Shown piece after piece: positions 1-7,898 of a stretch of 51,804 bases of DNA. The notes under the pieces were generated by a model. The model saw only the letters and a list, made by a program, of their open reading frames with translations. It did no database searches and was not told the origin of the DNA. The stretch covers positions 1 through 51,804 of the forward strand of contig JAKAQL010000012.1 of NCBI GenBank assembly GCA_021822605.1, given 5' to 3'. Each line of letters starts with the position of its first letter. Position 1 is the stretch's first letter. The DNA comes from Actinomycetes bacterium. GTDB lineage: Bacteria; Actinomycetota; Acidimicrobiia; Acidimicrobiales; Acidimicrobiaceae. The position numbers and the translations under genes are program-made.

Positions 1-1
1 A

Positions 2-937
2 CGCACCGGTCCACCACCGGGACCGGGTATCACCTTGAACGAGATTCCCCGCGAGCTCACTTTGAACTCAGTCAGTTATAGCCACATCCAGGCCAACATC
101 GACCGGTCGAACGGCGTGGTAACCATCGAGATCAGTGGCCCAACAGAAGCTCCTTCCTCGTCTGGAGAACTCCTTTCTGAAGGGGATAACTCCTGGCTGA
201 TCGCCACGGCCCGCGAGCTCAACGACCTCATCTGTCACCTACGGTTCAACGAATCGACACTCGGCACCCTCCTCGTCAAGAGTCGCGGAGATCTCGCAAT
301 CGCCAAGCGCTACACGGAACTCCTTGAGCGAGAGAGGGGAGAATGGATCGTTGACGAGGGCCTTGCCCTCTGGCGTCGTACCCTTGCCCGTCTCGACTTG
401 ACCTCTCGATCGATCATGGCTGCCGTTGATAGCAGCAGTTGCTTTGTCGGGCCACTAGCAGAACTCGTCTTTGCCTCAGATCGCTCGTTCTTCCTCGACG
501 ACGCACAGGCGGGGCTCGTCGTCACTCGACTCAACCTCGAGGCCTTCCCGATGATGAATGGGCTCTCCAGACTCGCCACACGCTTCTGGGGCCATCCTGA
601 TGAGCTTGCACGACTGGAATCAATCATCGACCACCCCTTAGATGCTGCCACCGCCCAAGAATTCGGCCTTGTCACCTTCACCCCAGACACGTTCGACTGG
701 GAGGATGAACTTCGTCTAGCGCTCGACGGACGTAACGCCTTTTCACCCGACGCACTCACCGCCATGGAGGCGAACCTACGTTTTGCTGGTCCCGAGAGTA
801 TGGCTACCAAAATTTTCGGCCGCCTCAGTGCTTGGCAAAACTGGGTTTTCAATCGCCCAAACGCCGTCGGTCCAGAGGGCGCACTGCAGCGATACGGTAC
901 CGGGCTCGCCACCAACTTCCAAAGTGAAAGGATCTGA
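2..937 (+). CDS. boxC: Benzoyl-CoA-dihydrodiol lyase BoxC, C-terminal part (5' end outside window)
   Basis: The reading frame is open to the left edge, so the gene starts upstream; about 310 C-terminal residues are present of a family usually near 550. BoxC is a crotonase-superfamily enzyme that opens the ring of 2,3-dihydro-2,3-dihydroxybenzoyl-CoA (or the epoxide) hydrolytically, releasing formate, in the cytoplasmic box pathway of aerobic benzoate degradation. The identification rests on the conserved tail of the family and above all on the directly following boxB (2-nt gap) and boxA. A TTG at 35 is only an internal codon. The product and the order C-B-A are typical of box operons. Confidence 0.85.
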   Translation, partial: RTGPPPGPGITLNEIPRELTLNSVSYSHIQANIDRSNGVVTIEISGPTEAPSSSGELLSEGDNSWLIATARELNDLICHLRFNESTLGTLLVKSRGDLAIAKRYTELLERERGEWIVDEGLALWRRTLARLDLTSRSIMAAVDSSSCFVGPLAELVFASDRSFFLDDAQAGLVVTRLNLEAFPMMNGLSRLATRFWGHPDELARLESIIDHPLDAATAQEFGLVTFTPDTFDWEDELRLALDGRNAFSPDALTAMEANLRFAGPESMATKIFGRLSAWQNWVFNRPNAVGPEGALQRYGTGLATNFQSERI

Positions 938-939
938 CA

Positions 940-2379
940 ATGGAGCTCGTCGACTACGACTCACAAATCCCCAACAACGTAGAACTTGCCAACGACGAAC
1001 GTCTCAAGCGAGCACTCGAACAATGGCACCCAGGTTATCTCAACTGGTGGAACCAGATGGGACCCAGCGGCTTCGCAGACTCCGAGGTGTATCTTCGCAC
1101 CGCAACTGGTGTCGACCCAAAGGGCTGGGCCCAGTTCCAATACGTGAGAATGCCAGAGTATCGCTGGGGCATTTTTCTTGCCCCTGGTGATCCCGATCGA
1201 CTGATCGGCTTCGGAGAGCACGCCGGTGAACCGGTATGGCAAGAGGTGCCCGGCGAGTATCGGGCCATGTTGCGACGCCTCCTAGTGGTGCAGGGCGATA
1301 CCGAACCTGCCAGTGTTGAGCAACAACGTTACCTTGGGGCCACTGCACCATCCCTTTACGATCTGCGCAACCTCTTCCAAGTCAATGTCGAAGAGGGTCG
1401 CCACCTATGGGCAATGGTCTATCTTCTCCAACGGTACTTCGGGCGCGATGGCAGGGAGGAGGCGGAGGCACTGCTAAATCGTCGTTCGGGGGACGAGGAC
1501 CGTCCAAGAATGCTCGGTGCCTTCAACGAGGATACCCCAGACTGGCTCTCTTTCTTTATGTTCACCTTTTTCACTGACCGTGATGGCAAGTATCAGCTTG
1601 AAGCGCTTGCTCAATCAGGCTTTGACCCCTTGGCACGGACCACACGTTTCATGCTGACCGAAGAGGCTCACCATATGTTCGTCGGGGAGAGCGGAATCGG
1701 TCGTGTCATTGAGGCCACCGTGAGCGCCATGAGCAGCGCAGGTATCGAGGACCCTTATGACACCGATACCATTCGTGCACTCGGTGTTATCGATCTGCCA
1801 ACTCTTCAACGCTATCTCAACTTTCACTTCTCGGTAAGCCTCGACCTCTTTGGGGCAGAGGGGTCATCGAATGCAGCGAACGCCTTCGCGGCGGGACTCA
1901 AGGGCCGTTTCAATGAGCACAAGATCGCTGATGATCATCAACTCGTTGGCGCGACATACCCGGTACTGCGTCTCGATGGCACCAAGATCATCACACGCGA
2001 CGAACCGGCCCTCACTGTCTTGAATGCACGTCTGCGCGATGACTATGCCAACGACTGTGCTAACGGCGTCAAGCGATGGAACAAAGCGATCGAGAAGTCA
2101 GGCATTCAATTCCAGCTCACCCTACCTCACCTCGGCTTTCATCGTCGTGTCGGGGAGTTTGGAGCCAAACCCGTTGACCCAGCCGGCAACGTCGTCCCTG
2201 AGAGTACCTTCGACCAGGTGACCGCGTCACACTTGCCAAGCGCCGCCGACCGCGCCTTCATCAACTCCTTGATGTTGCCTGTCTACGATCGAGGCAGCTA
2301 TGCACGCTGGATCGCAGCACCAAAGGTCGCCATCGACAACAAACCGGGGGACTTCGAGTTCGTCCGCCTCCACGCATGA
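940..2379 (+). CDS. boxB: Benzoyl-CoA 2,3-epoxidase subunit BoxB
   Basis: This 479-aa protein is the di-iron oxygenase component that converts benzoyl-CoA to its 2,3-epoxide using O2 and electrons from BoxA. Two ExxH iron-binding motifs are visible, EEGRH (E152, H155) and EEAHH (E242, H245). E122 and D213 stand where the family has its other carboxylate ligands, at a constant offset of two from the Azoarcus evansii numbering as I remember it. The length matches the family. The ATG follows the boxC stop by 2 nt, with an AAGGA-type ribosome binding site inside boxC, and the 3' end overlaps the boxA start by ATGA. The three genes are therefore very likely one transcript. Confidence 0.95.
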   Translation: MELVDYDSQIPNNVELANDERLKRALEQWHPGYLNWWNQMGPSGFADSEVYLRTATGVDPKGWAQFQYVRMPEYRWGIFLAPGDPDRLIGFGEHAGEPVWQEVPGEYRAMLRRLLVVQGDTEPASVEQQRYLGATAPSLYDLRNLFQVNVEEGRHLWAMVYLLQRYFGRDGREEAEALLNRRSGDEDRPRMLGAFNEDTPDWLSFFMFTFFTDRDGKYQLEALAQSGFDPLARTTRFMLTEEAHHMFVGESGIGRVIEATVSAMSSAGIEDPYDTDTIRALGVIDLPTLQRYLNFHFSVSLDLFGAEGSSNAANAFAAGLKGRFNEHKIADDHQLVGATYPVLRLDGTKIITRDEPALTVLNARLRDDYANDCANGVKRWNKAIEKSGIQFQLTLPHLGFHRRVGEFGAKPVDPAGNVVPESTFDQVTASHLPSAADRAFINSLMLPVYDRGSYARWIAAPKVAIDNKPGDFEFVRLHA

Positions 2380-3563
2380 TCACCACCACGGGCCTACTCA
2401 GGCAGCATCTGATCGATCCAGAGGTCTGCATCCGCTGCAATACTTGCGAGGAGACCTGCCCGATCAATGCGATCACCCACAACGACGACAACTACGTGGT
2501 CGACCCAGATATCTGCGCCTCCTGCGGAGACTGCCTCGGTCCCTGTCCGACCGGGGCGATCGACTCTTGGCGAATCGTAACGACGCCACATTCGATCGCT
2601 GATCAGCTGACGTGGGAGCTCCTGCCCGAGGATACCGACGAGAACCACGAGTCGGCCGTCCAAACCGATGACGAGGTCCAGGCACTCCTTGAAGTCGCCC
2701 ATCAAGGAGCTCCGCGAGCGGTCGCCCCAAAAACCGCTAGCGTTCCGCATCTCAACGTCGCCACTCGCCACTCGCCGATCATCGCCACTGTGATGGGTAA
2801 TTACCGCATCACCGACCCACACAGCGACTCCGACGTACACCACCTAGTTCTCGATCTCGGTAGCCATGCCTTCCCGATTCTGGAGGGACAGAGTGTGGGT
2901 GTCCTCCCTCCACCAGCTCCCGATGCAACGCGACCAGTGTTACGTCTCTACTCGGTCTCCTCGCCTCGCGATGGTGAGCGTCCTGGCCACAACAACCTCG
3001 CACTCACCGTCAAGCGGGTGATGGACGATGGGAGCGGTGCACCTGGACTCGTGTCGAACTATCTCTGTGATCTTGTCAAGGGTGATCAGATAGCTCTTGT
3101 TGGGCCATTTGGTGATACGTTCCTGATGCCGACTGACCCTATGAGCAACCTCATCATGATCTGTACTGGCACTGGTTCTGCTCCGTTTCGCGCTATGACA
3201 GAGTTCCATCGTCGTCACCTCCCATCCGGTCCGGGCAAACTACTCCTTTTCTTCGGGGCCCGCACTCGATCCGAACTCCCCTATTTTGGTCCGCTGATGA
3301 AGCTAGATCGGGCTCTGATCGACATCGAACTCTGCCTCTCAAGAGAGCACGACGTGCCGGTTCGACACGTCCAAGATGGCCTACGCGATCGAGCCGCGGA
3401 CGTCTTGGAACTGATCGAGCAGGATGCCACCCATATCTATCTCTGTGGAGTCAAGGGTATGGAGAGCTCAGTCCGAGGCGTTCTTACAGAGTCGATCCCT
3501 GATTGGCCAACAAGAGAGGCGCAGCTCCTCAGGGAAGGTCGCCTCCACATCGAGACCTACTAG
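2376..3563 (+). CDS. boxA: Benzoyl-CoA epoxidase reductase subunit BoxA
   Basis: This 395-aa protein passes electrons from NADPH through FAD and two [4Fe-4S] clusters to BoxB. The N-terminus is a two-cluster ferredoxin with cysteines at 18, 21, 24, 28 and 47, 50, 53, 57 (CIRCNTCEETCP and CASCGDCLGPCP). The C-terminal two thirds are a ferredoxin-NADP reductase module with the FAD motif RLYSVSSP and the nucleotide motif GTGSAPFRAM. The ATG overlaps the boxB stop in an ATGA, so translation is probably coupled. It is the last gene of the box operon; a hairpin follows at 3566. Confidence 0.95.
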   Translation: MITTTGLLRQHLIDPEVCIRCNTCEETCPINAITHNDDNYVVDPDICASCGDCLGPCPTGAIDSWRIVTTPHSIADQLTWELLPEDTDENHESAVQTDDEVQALLEVAHQGAPRAVAPKTASVPHLNVATRHSPIIATVMGNYRITDPHSDSDVHHLVLDLGSHAFPILEGQSVGVLPPPAPDATRPVLRLYSVSSPRDGERPGHNNLALTVKRVMDDGSGAPGLVSNYLCDLVKGDQIALVGPFGDTFLMPTDPMSNLIMICTGTGSAPFRAMTEFHRRHLPSGPGKLLLFFGARTRSELPYFGPLMKLDRALIDIELCLSREHDVPVRHVQDGLRDRAADVLELIEQDATHIYLCGVKGMESSVRGVLTESIPDWPTREAQLLREGRLHIETY

Positions 3564-3565
3564 CT

Positions 3566-3593
3566 AGCAACTCTGCGCTGATGAGAGGTTGCT
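3566..3593. terminator. Hairpin between convergent boxA and DAHP synthase genes
   Basis: AGCAACTCT (3566-3574) pairs with AGAGGTTGCT (3584-3593), a nine-pair stem with one bulged G and a nine-base loop. It lies just after the boxA stop and 45 bases beyond the stop of the convergent gene. There is no U-run on either strand, so if it ends transcription it is of the U-less kind common in actinobacteria. Confidence 0.4.
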
Positions 3594-3638
3594 GGCAGCA
3601 CCTGCGAAAACCAAACCCAATGCGTTCCACTCGGGTGG

Positions 3639-4982
3639 CTAATGAATAAGCAGTTCTGCAACCCGGTAGGCAAGATCCAACGACTGGCGAGCATTGAGCC
3701 TCGGATCGCAGATGGTATCATAGGCACGCGAAAGTTCCTCCTCGAGAACTCCCTCTCCCCCGCCGAGACACTCGGTGACATCTTGACCGGTGAGTTCTAT
3801 GTGGATGCCGCCGGGCCATGTTCCTAGGCGCCGGTGCACCTCAAAGAAGCCCGAAATCTCATCCATGATATCCTCGAAGTCTCGCGTCTTGTATCCAGCT
3901 TCCGAGACAAAAGTATTGCCATGCATCGGATCACAAAGCCAGACGGCCGGGTGTCCTGCAACCCGGACAGCCGTTACTAGGTCACCGAGCCTTGCTCGGA
4001 CCGCCTCGTGGCCCATGCGAGCGACTAGGACCAAGCGTCCGGGTTCCCGATCCGGGTCAAGCTCTCCACAGACTGCGAGCAGGTCGTCCACCTCCATCCC
4101 AGGTCCCACCTTGACCCCAACCGGATTCGTAATCCCAGAGGCAAAACGGATATGTGCGCCCTTGGGGTCTCTGGTTCGATCGCCGATCCATACCTGATGT
4201 GCCGAAAGATCGTAGTAGCGATGCGATGCAGGGTCGAGACGAGTGAGGGCTGCTTCGTAGCCAAGGAGTAGGGCTTCGTGGGAGGTCCACAGCGTGACCT
4301 GATGAAGGACCTCTTCGTGTGACAGATCGATTCCACAGGCTCCCATGAAGTTCAACGCTCGCTCAATCTCAGCTGCAATAGTCTCATACCGTTCACCCTC
4401 CGGCGAGGACGCAACGAAGTCCTGGTTCCAGCTATGCGCACGGGACAGGTCGGAGAAACCTCCTTCAGTGAGTGCCCTCACCGTCGCAACGGTGGCACGT
4501 GAATAGTCATAAGCCGTCAACATCCGTTGTGGATCCGGACGGCGCGCCTCCACCGTCGGATCGTCGCCGTGAACAATGTGGCCCCGAAAAACGGGAATCT
4601 CGACCCCCTGGTGAAGCTCCGTATCGGCGGATCTCGGCTTGGCGTACTGGCCAGCAATCCGGCCGATTTTTACTACCGACACCCCAGACGAGTACGTTAA
4701 GACAACCGCCATCTGTAAGATCACCCGGAGCTTGGCGCGAATGGCCGCAGCCGAATGTTCATGGAACGACTCAGCACAGTCTCCTGCTTGAAGAACGAAG
4801 GCTCGACCTGCCGCAGCGCGTGCGAGACCCCGCTTGAGCGCATCAATCTCCCGTGGATACACCAACGGCGCACGCAGAGTAAGCTCGCGACGCACCGCCT
4901 CAAGCTCGTCTCGACTGTGCCACTCTGGCTGCTGAGTGATTGGATAGTTCTGCCAATCCCACGGATCCCACGCCAGCTCCAT
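3639..4982 (-). CDS. aroG: Class II 3-deoxy-7-phosphoheptulonate (DAHP) synthase
   Basis: This 447-aa enzyme condenses phosphoenolpyruvate and erythrose 4-phosphate, the first step of the shikimate pathway. It is the plant-like class II type. Visible signatures are the N-terminal WDPWDWQ, the metal-ligand cysteine in LQAGDCAESF (C69), KPRS in the active site, the metal histidine in CDPMHGNTF and the C-terminal DPRLNARQSL with its conserved Asp. The ATG has a strong GGGAGGT ribosome binding site. A TAGACT -10-like hexamer lies at 5005-5000 on the minus strand. It is transcribed divergently from nadD and stands alone. Allosteric behaviour cannot be read from sequence alone. Confidence 0.95.
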   Translation of the reverse strand: MELAWDPWDWQNYPITQQPEWHSRDELEAVRRELTLRAPLVYPREIDALKRGLARAAAGRAFVLQAGDCAESFHEHSAAAIRAKLRVILQMAVVLTYSSGVSVVKIGRIAGQYAKPRSADTELHQGVEIPVFRGHIVHGDDPTVEARRPDPQRMLTAYDYSRATVATVRALTEGGFSDLSRAHSWNQDFVASSPEGERYETIAAEIERALNFMGACGIDLSHEEVLHQVTLWTSHEALLLGYEAALTRLDPASHRYYDLSAHQVWIGDRTRDPKGAHIRFASGITNPVGVKVGPGMEVDDLLAVCGELDPDREPGRLVLVARMGHEAVRARLGDLVTAVRVAGHPAVWLCDPMHGNTFVSEAGYKTRDFEDIMDEISGFFEVHRRLGTWPGGIHIELTGQDVTECLGGGEGVLEEELSRAYDTICDPRLNARQSLDLAYRVAELLIH

Positions 4983-5099
4983 GTTTACCTCCCGGAACTA
5001 GTCTACGTGGCAATAAGCTCACCAGCGGTTCGTCCTGTGGGCGCCTACCCAAGTAAGATTGCTAGGCAACGCAGTCGCGCAACGGAGGAGCGTACCACT

Positions 5100-5153
5100 A
5101 TGAAGCGAGACCAGGTCGCTCACCACCCTCTAGGGCACCGCCAATGCGGTTAG
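5100..5153 (+). CDS. Putative leader ORF upstream of and overlapping nadD
   Basis: A 17-codon ORF begins with ATG at 5100, 11 bases after a strong GGAGG ribosome binding site, and ends with TAG at 5151-5153, ten bases inside nadD. The predicted peptide is MKRDQVAHHPLGHRQCG, with three histidines in six residues. nadD itself has only a weak site (AGGGC), so ribosomes ending on this ORF could re-initiate at 5144, giving translational coupling. Whether the peptide has any role is unknown; the SD and geometry are the only evidence. Confidence 0.4.
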   Translation: MKRDQVAHHPLGHRQCG

Positions 5154-5740
5154 GAGTCTTTGGGGGGACCTTTGACCCTATTCACATTGGCCACCTTGTC
5201 GCAGCCCAAAACGCGATGCATGCCGCTCGCCTCGACCGCGTGCTCTTCATCGTCGCCAACCAGCCATGGCAGAAGGAAGGTACGAGGGAGGTGACCGACG
5301 CTCAGCTACGCCACTTGGTGGTGACCCAGGTGCTCGCCCCAATCCCGGGCCTCGAGCCAAGCGACATCGAGATCCGACGTGGCGGGCTGTCCTATTCGAT
5401 CGATACGTTGATTGAACTTCACGATACCCAACCGAATGACGAACTCTTCCTCGTCGTAGGTGCTGACGCGGCATCCCAGATGCCTTCGTGGGAGCGAGCT
5501 GAGGAACTCTCGAAGCTGGCTCGCCTGGTGATCGTCAATCGCTACGGTTACCCAACCATCAGCCACATCCTCGACTTTCACGAGCCAATACTCGCCGAGA
5601 TGCCATGGCTCGACATCTCCTCCACCGACCTTCGAGAGCGAGTCCGAGATCATCGCCCCCTCCAATTCCTCTTGCCTGCAACCGCAATTGATGCGATAGA
5701 GCTCTATAAGCTCTATCGTGAAAGTGGCGCCCAAAGCTGA
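5144..5740 (+). CDS. nadD: Nicotinate-nucleotide adenylyltransferase NadD
   Basis: This 198-aa enzyme adenylates nicotinate mononucleotide to deamido-NAD in NAD synthesis. The nucleotidyltransferase motif GGTFDPIHIGH is at residues 7-17 (H14, H17) and the ISSTDLR motif at 157-163, both typical of NadD. In actinobacteria nadD usually follows obg-proB-proA and precedes rsfS. Here the pair nadD...rsfS is kept, with one small gene between, but lies about 8 kb from proA on the opposite strand. A short ORF overlaps its start and may control translation. The start is fixed by the motif near the N-terminus. Confidence 0.95.
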   Translation: MRLGVFGGTFDPIHIGHLVAAQNAMHAARLDRVLFIVANQPWQKEGTREVTDAQLRHLVVTQVLAPIPGLEPSDIEIRRGGLSYSIDTLIELHDTQPNDELFLVVGADAASQMPSWERAEELSKLARLVIVNRYGYPTISHILDFHEPILAEMPWLDISSTDLRERVRDHRPLQFLLPATAIDAIELYKLYRESGAQS

Positions 5741-5835
5741 GGGTGACGTGGGAGTCAGGATCCGCCTACCGGGTCGCGGCCTTGCCTGAACTAAAATGTA
5801 AGACGCCTAGGATCGAACGCACGATCAGGACAGAG

Positions 5836-6225
5836 ATGTCCTTGCAGATTGGAATACTACGCATGGCTGCACGCATACACGAATCAAATGATCGTTATGA
5901 GACGATTGAGACCTGCAACAGTTTGTGGATCTTCGAGGCGCAAGAGAAGAGGTTCTTACGCCTACCGAGGAGTCACCCATTGCCAAGCTCCTATTCGCTA
6001 CTGCCCGAGTCAGCATGGGAGCACTATGAGTCACTTACGCTCGATCCCGTCTCTGGCGAGTTCATCGTACGACTCACTGCCGATGGCTCTAGGGTACTGA
6101 GGTCTCAGCGCCATAGACAGCCTTGTCCGATCTGCTCGGCCGAGATTGACTCTTCAATGACTCGCGAGATCAGCACCATAGAGTTATCGCTCCTTGACGG
6201 TACGCCCCTCCAACCTGGTGCCTGA
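5836..6225 (+). CDS. Hypothetical protein between nadD and rsfS
   Basis: I do not recognise this protein of about 129 aa. The chosen ATG (MSLQIG...) has AGGA eight bases upstream, and a TAAAAT -10-like hexamer at 5792-5797 makes a start further upstream (GTG 5743) unlikely; a second ATG is at 5863. Near the C-terminus is a single CPIC motif followed by SAEI, which could be half of a zinc site or a redox pair. No signal peptide or membrane segment is seen. Its place between nadD and rsfS suggests co-expression but gives no function. Confidence 0.6.
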   Translation: MSLQIGILRMAARIHESNDRYETIETCNSLWIFEAQEKRFLRLPRSHPLPSSYSLLPESAWEHYESLTLDPVSGEFIVRLTADGSRVLRSQRHRQPCPICSAEIDSSMTREISTIELSLLDGTPLQPGA

Positions 6226-6250
6226 TCTCAGATCCTCGATCCAAACCTCC

Positions 6251-6266
6251 CTACCGCTAGCGGTAG
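6251..6266. promoter_or_regulatory. Perfect 16-bp palindrome upstream of rsfS
   Basis: CTACCGCTAGCGGTAG is a perfect inverted repeat without a loop. It ends ten bases before a TAAACT -10-like hexamer (6276-6281), so it covers the -35 region. That position suits an operator for a dimeric repressor. With no loop and no U-run it is a poor terminator, though it could end the preceding gene. Confidence 0.4.
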
Positions 6267-6275
6267 AGCAGCGGC

Positions 6276-6281
6276 TAAACT
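6276..6281 (+). promoter_or_regulatory. -10-like hexamer for rsfS, possibly giving a near-leaderless mRNA
   Basis: TAAACT ends nine bases before the GTG start at 6291. If it is the -10 box, transcription starts about three bases before the GTG. No convincing -35 box is visible; the position is occupied by the palindrome. Confidence 0.35.
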
Positions 6282-6290
6282 GGGACGATC

Positions 6291-6743
6291 GTGAAGCATA
6301 ACCTACGACCAGGGCAAAAGTTGGGTATAGAGATTTATCCAGGTCCCACTCCGCAACTCCAACATCGCCACATCGATGTTGAGCCTCGCGACTTAACCCT
6401 GTTTCTTGCCACAGCGGCTATCGAAAAATCCGCTAGCGATGTGCTAGCGATCGATATTGGAGATGTCTCGACCTTTGCCAGTTACTTTTTGATCCTTACG
6501 GCGTCAAACACACGACTACTGCACTCGTTAGTCGATGAACTACGCGATCGTGCGAGAGATGAGTACGGTCTCCATGTCCGCGTAGAGGGCGAGAGAAGCG
6601 AGGAGTGGGTGCTGCTCGACTTTGGATCGCTCATCGTGCACTGCTTCTCCGCCGAGGCCCGCGAGTTCTATCAACTCGAGCGCCTTTGGTCGGACGCTGC
6701 TCGTATCGAGCTGCCAACCCCCTCAGAGATTCAACCGCACTAA
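6291..6743 (+). CDS. rsfS: Ribosomal silencing factor RsfS
   Basis: RsfS binds ribosomal protein L14 on the large subunit and blocks subunit joining when nutrients are short. The 150-aa product has the family core: ATAAIEKSASDVLAIDIGD, then SYFLILTASN, then EGERSEEWVLLDFGSLIVHCF. It is longer than the usual 110-130 aa because of about 30 extra N-terminal residues, so the true start could lie further in. GTG at 6291 is preferred because of the -10-like box just upstream. It is the last gene of the nadD group. Confidence 0.85.
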   Translation: MKHNLRPGQKLGIEIYPGPTPQLQHRHIDVEPRDLTLFLATAAIEKSASDVLAIDIGDVSTFASYFLILTASNTRLLHSLVDELRDRARDEYGLHVRVEGERSEEWVLLDFGSLIVHCFSAEAREFYQLERLWSDAARIELPTPSEIQPH

Positions 6744-7109
6744 ACAGGTATGCGGTAACGCTGCTGACAACGGCGTGACGTGACATCTGTTGCATACCGT
6801 GGCAACCACGCGCCGCAGCAACCACACATCATGGTGCCCACACTGAAGCCGACTCGCAGCTTCGGTGCGTCGTGTAGCCATCGGCCATGAAGCTGATCCG
6901 TGCATATCGTGGGCGCCGCCCTCAGCGCTCCCCATTCTGCGATGATCACGATTGCTGCAAGAGGGGCATGTCGCGGTCACATGGCACTCCGCGGTCGTGA
7001 TCACGCCGCGATGTCGAGAGAACCGCAATCCGACGGCATTCGCACCGTCAACGTTCGCGCTGGCAACCAGCCAGGCTACCGTGCACCTCCAACAACCGTT
7101 TAGCGGCCC
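6744..7109. other. Intergenic stretch without a convincing gene
   Basis: The 366 bases between convergent rsfS and the UPF0149 gene hold several overlapping open frames on both strands, none with a good ribosome binding site or a recognisable product. A CGTGATCACG palindrome and a partly matching GATGATCACG about 50 bases before it could form a long imperfect hairpin. I see no tRNA, IS end or clear terminator. Confidence 0.5.
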
Positions 7110-7724
7110 TCACTCAGGCAGAGACGACTCGGTAACCGACTGGGCTGACGAGTCAGTGGCCTCACGCTCGCCCAAGTAGCGGAAAAGACCGATCACCGAA
7201 GGCTGAATAGAGTCGATGAGCTCCTCGGCAAAACCATCTTGATTCTCTTCGAGTGCCTCGAGCCCCTCCTCGGTCCCAAATACCACAAATGGCAACATGA
7301 GGTTCACCGCCTCATCGTCGTCAGCAAGTGTGGAAAACGCCTCTGGAAATAGATCGGTAGCGAGCAAGAAGCCAGCGCACCACTCTACCGGGGAGATCTC
7401 CTCAAGCTCTTCATCCCCGTCTACCTCAACAATGGAATCAAAGATGGGCAGGAACTCCTCTGGGTGTAGACGGATCACCTCGCGCACGACCTGAGCGTGA
7501 CGCGTCATGAACTCGATTACGGCAGGATCGATCTCCTCCCCCTCACGCACAACCCCAAGTGCCAACTCTATCCATTCAGCCTGCTCAACGCTGTCCGGAG
7601 CCACGGCAAGGCCAGCAACGAAACCATCAAAGGCGGTGAGCGTCAAACGTTCGGGCGGTGCCTCTGGGTCATCGAGAAACTCAGCTAGAGTATCCAGTTC
7701 CTCTTCGCTCAATTGTTCAGTCAA
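7110..7724 (-). CDS. UPF0149 (YecA/YgfB-like) family protein
   Basis: This 204-aa acidic protein has the family pattern: an N-terminal LSEEELDTLAEFLDD helix, the signature LTAFDGFVAGLAVAPD with EW shortly after, and the central SPVEWCAGFLLATDLF. It lacks the C-terminal SEC-C zinc motif found in YecA. The biochemical role of the family is poorly known. The start is TTG with GGGAG seven bases upstream. It is monocistronic, convergent with rsfS and divergent from the FAH gene. The family is best known from gammaproteobacteria, so its presence here is a little unusual. Confidence 0.7.
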   Translation of the reverse strand: MTEQLSEEELDTLAEFLDDPEAPPERLTLTAFDGFVAGLAVAPDSVEQAEWIELALGVVREGEEIDPAVIEFMTRHAQVVREVIRLHPEEFLPIFDSIVEVDGDEELEEISPVEWCAGFLLATDLFPEAFSTLADDDEAVNLMLPFVVFGTEEGLEALEENQDGFAEELIDSIQPSVIGLFRYLGEREATDSSAQSVTESSLPE

Positions 7725-7818
7725 GGCCCGCTCCCATCATCCGCCCGATCATACGATCCGCAACAAAGCTAGTCAACCAGTCAACACTGGCCGCCAGACC
7801 AGGCTAGCCGGTATCCAA

Positions 7819-7848
7819 TTGCTCCCTTGGCCTTTTGCCCGTTAGAAT
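7819..7848 (+). promoter_or_regulatory. Likely promoter of the FAH-family gene
   Basis: TTGCTC (7819-7824), an 18-base spacer and TAGAAT (7843-7848) fit a housekeeping sigma-factor promoter. The start codon at 7899 follows with an AGGGAG ribosome binding site. Confidence 0.45.
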
Positions 7849-7898
7849 GATGCGCAAGCACTGCGACACGCGTCGCCATTTCACTCAAGGGAGTCACC

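Noticed and set aside
310-915. Long open frame on the strand opposite boxC
   Set aside because: Low-complexity Ser/Arg-rich shadow of the real gene, without a ribosome binding site.
6723-7028. Minus-strand frame with CPSC and other cysteines as a possible zinc-finger gene
   Set aside because: No ribosome binding site, overlaps the end of rsfS, and composition does not look like coding DNA.
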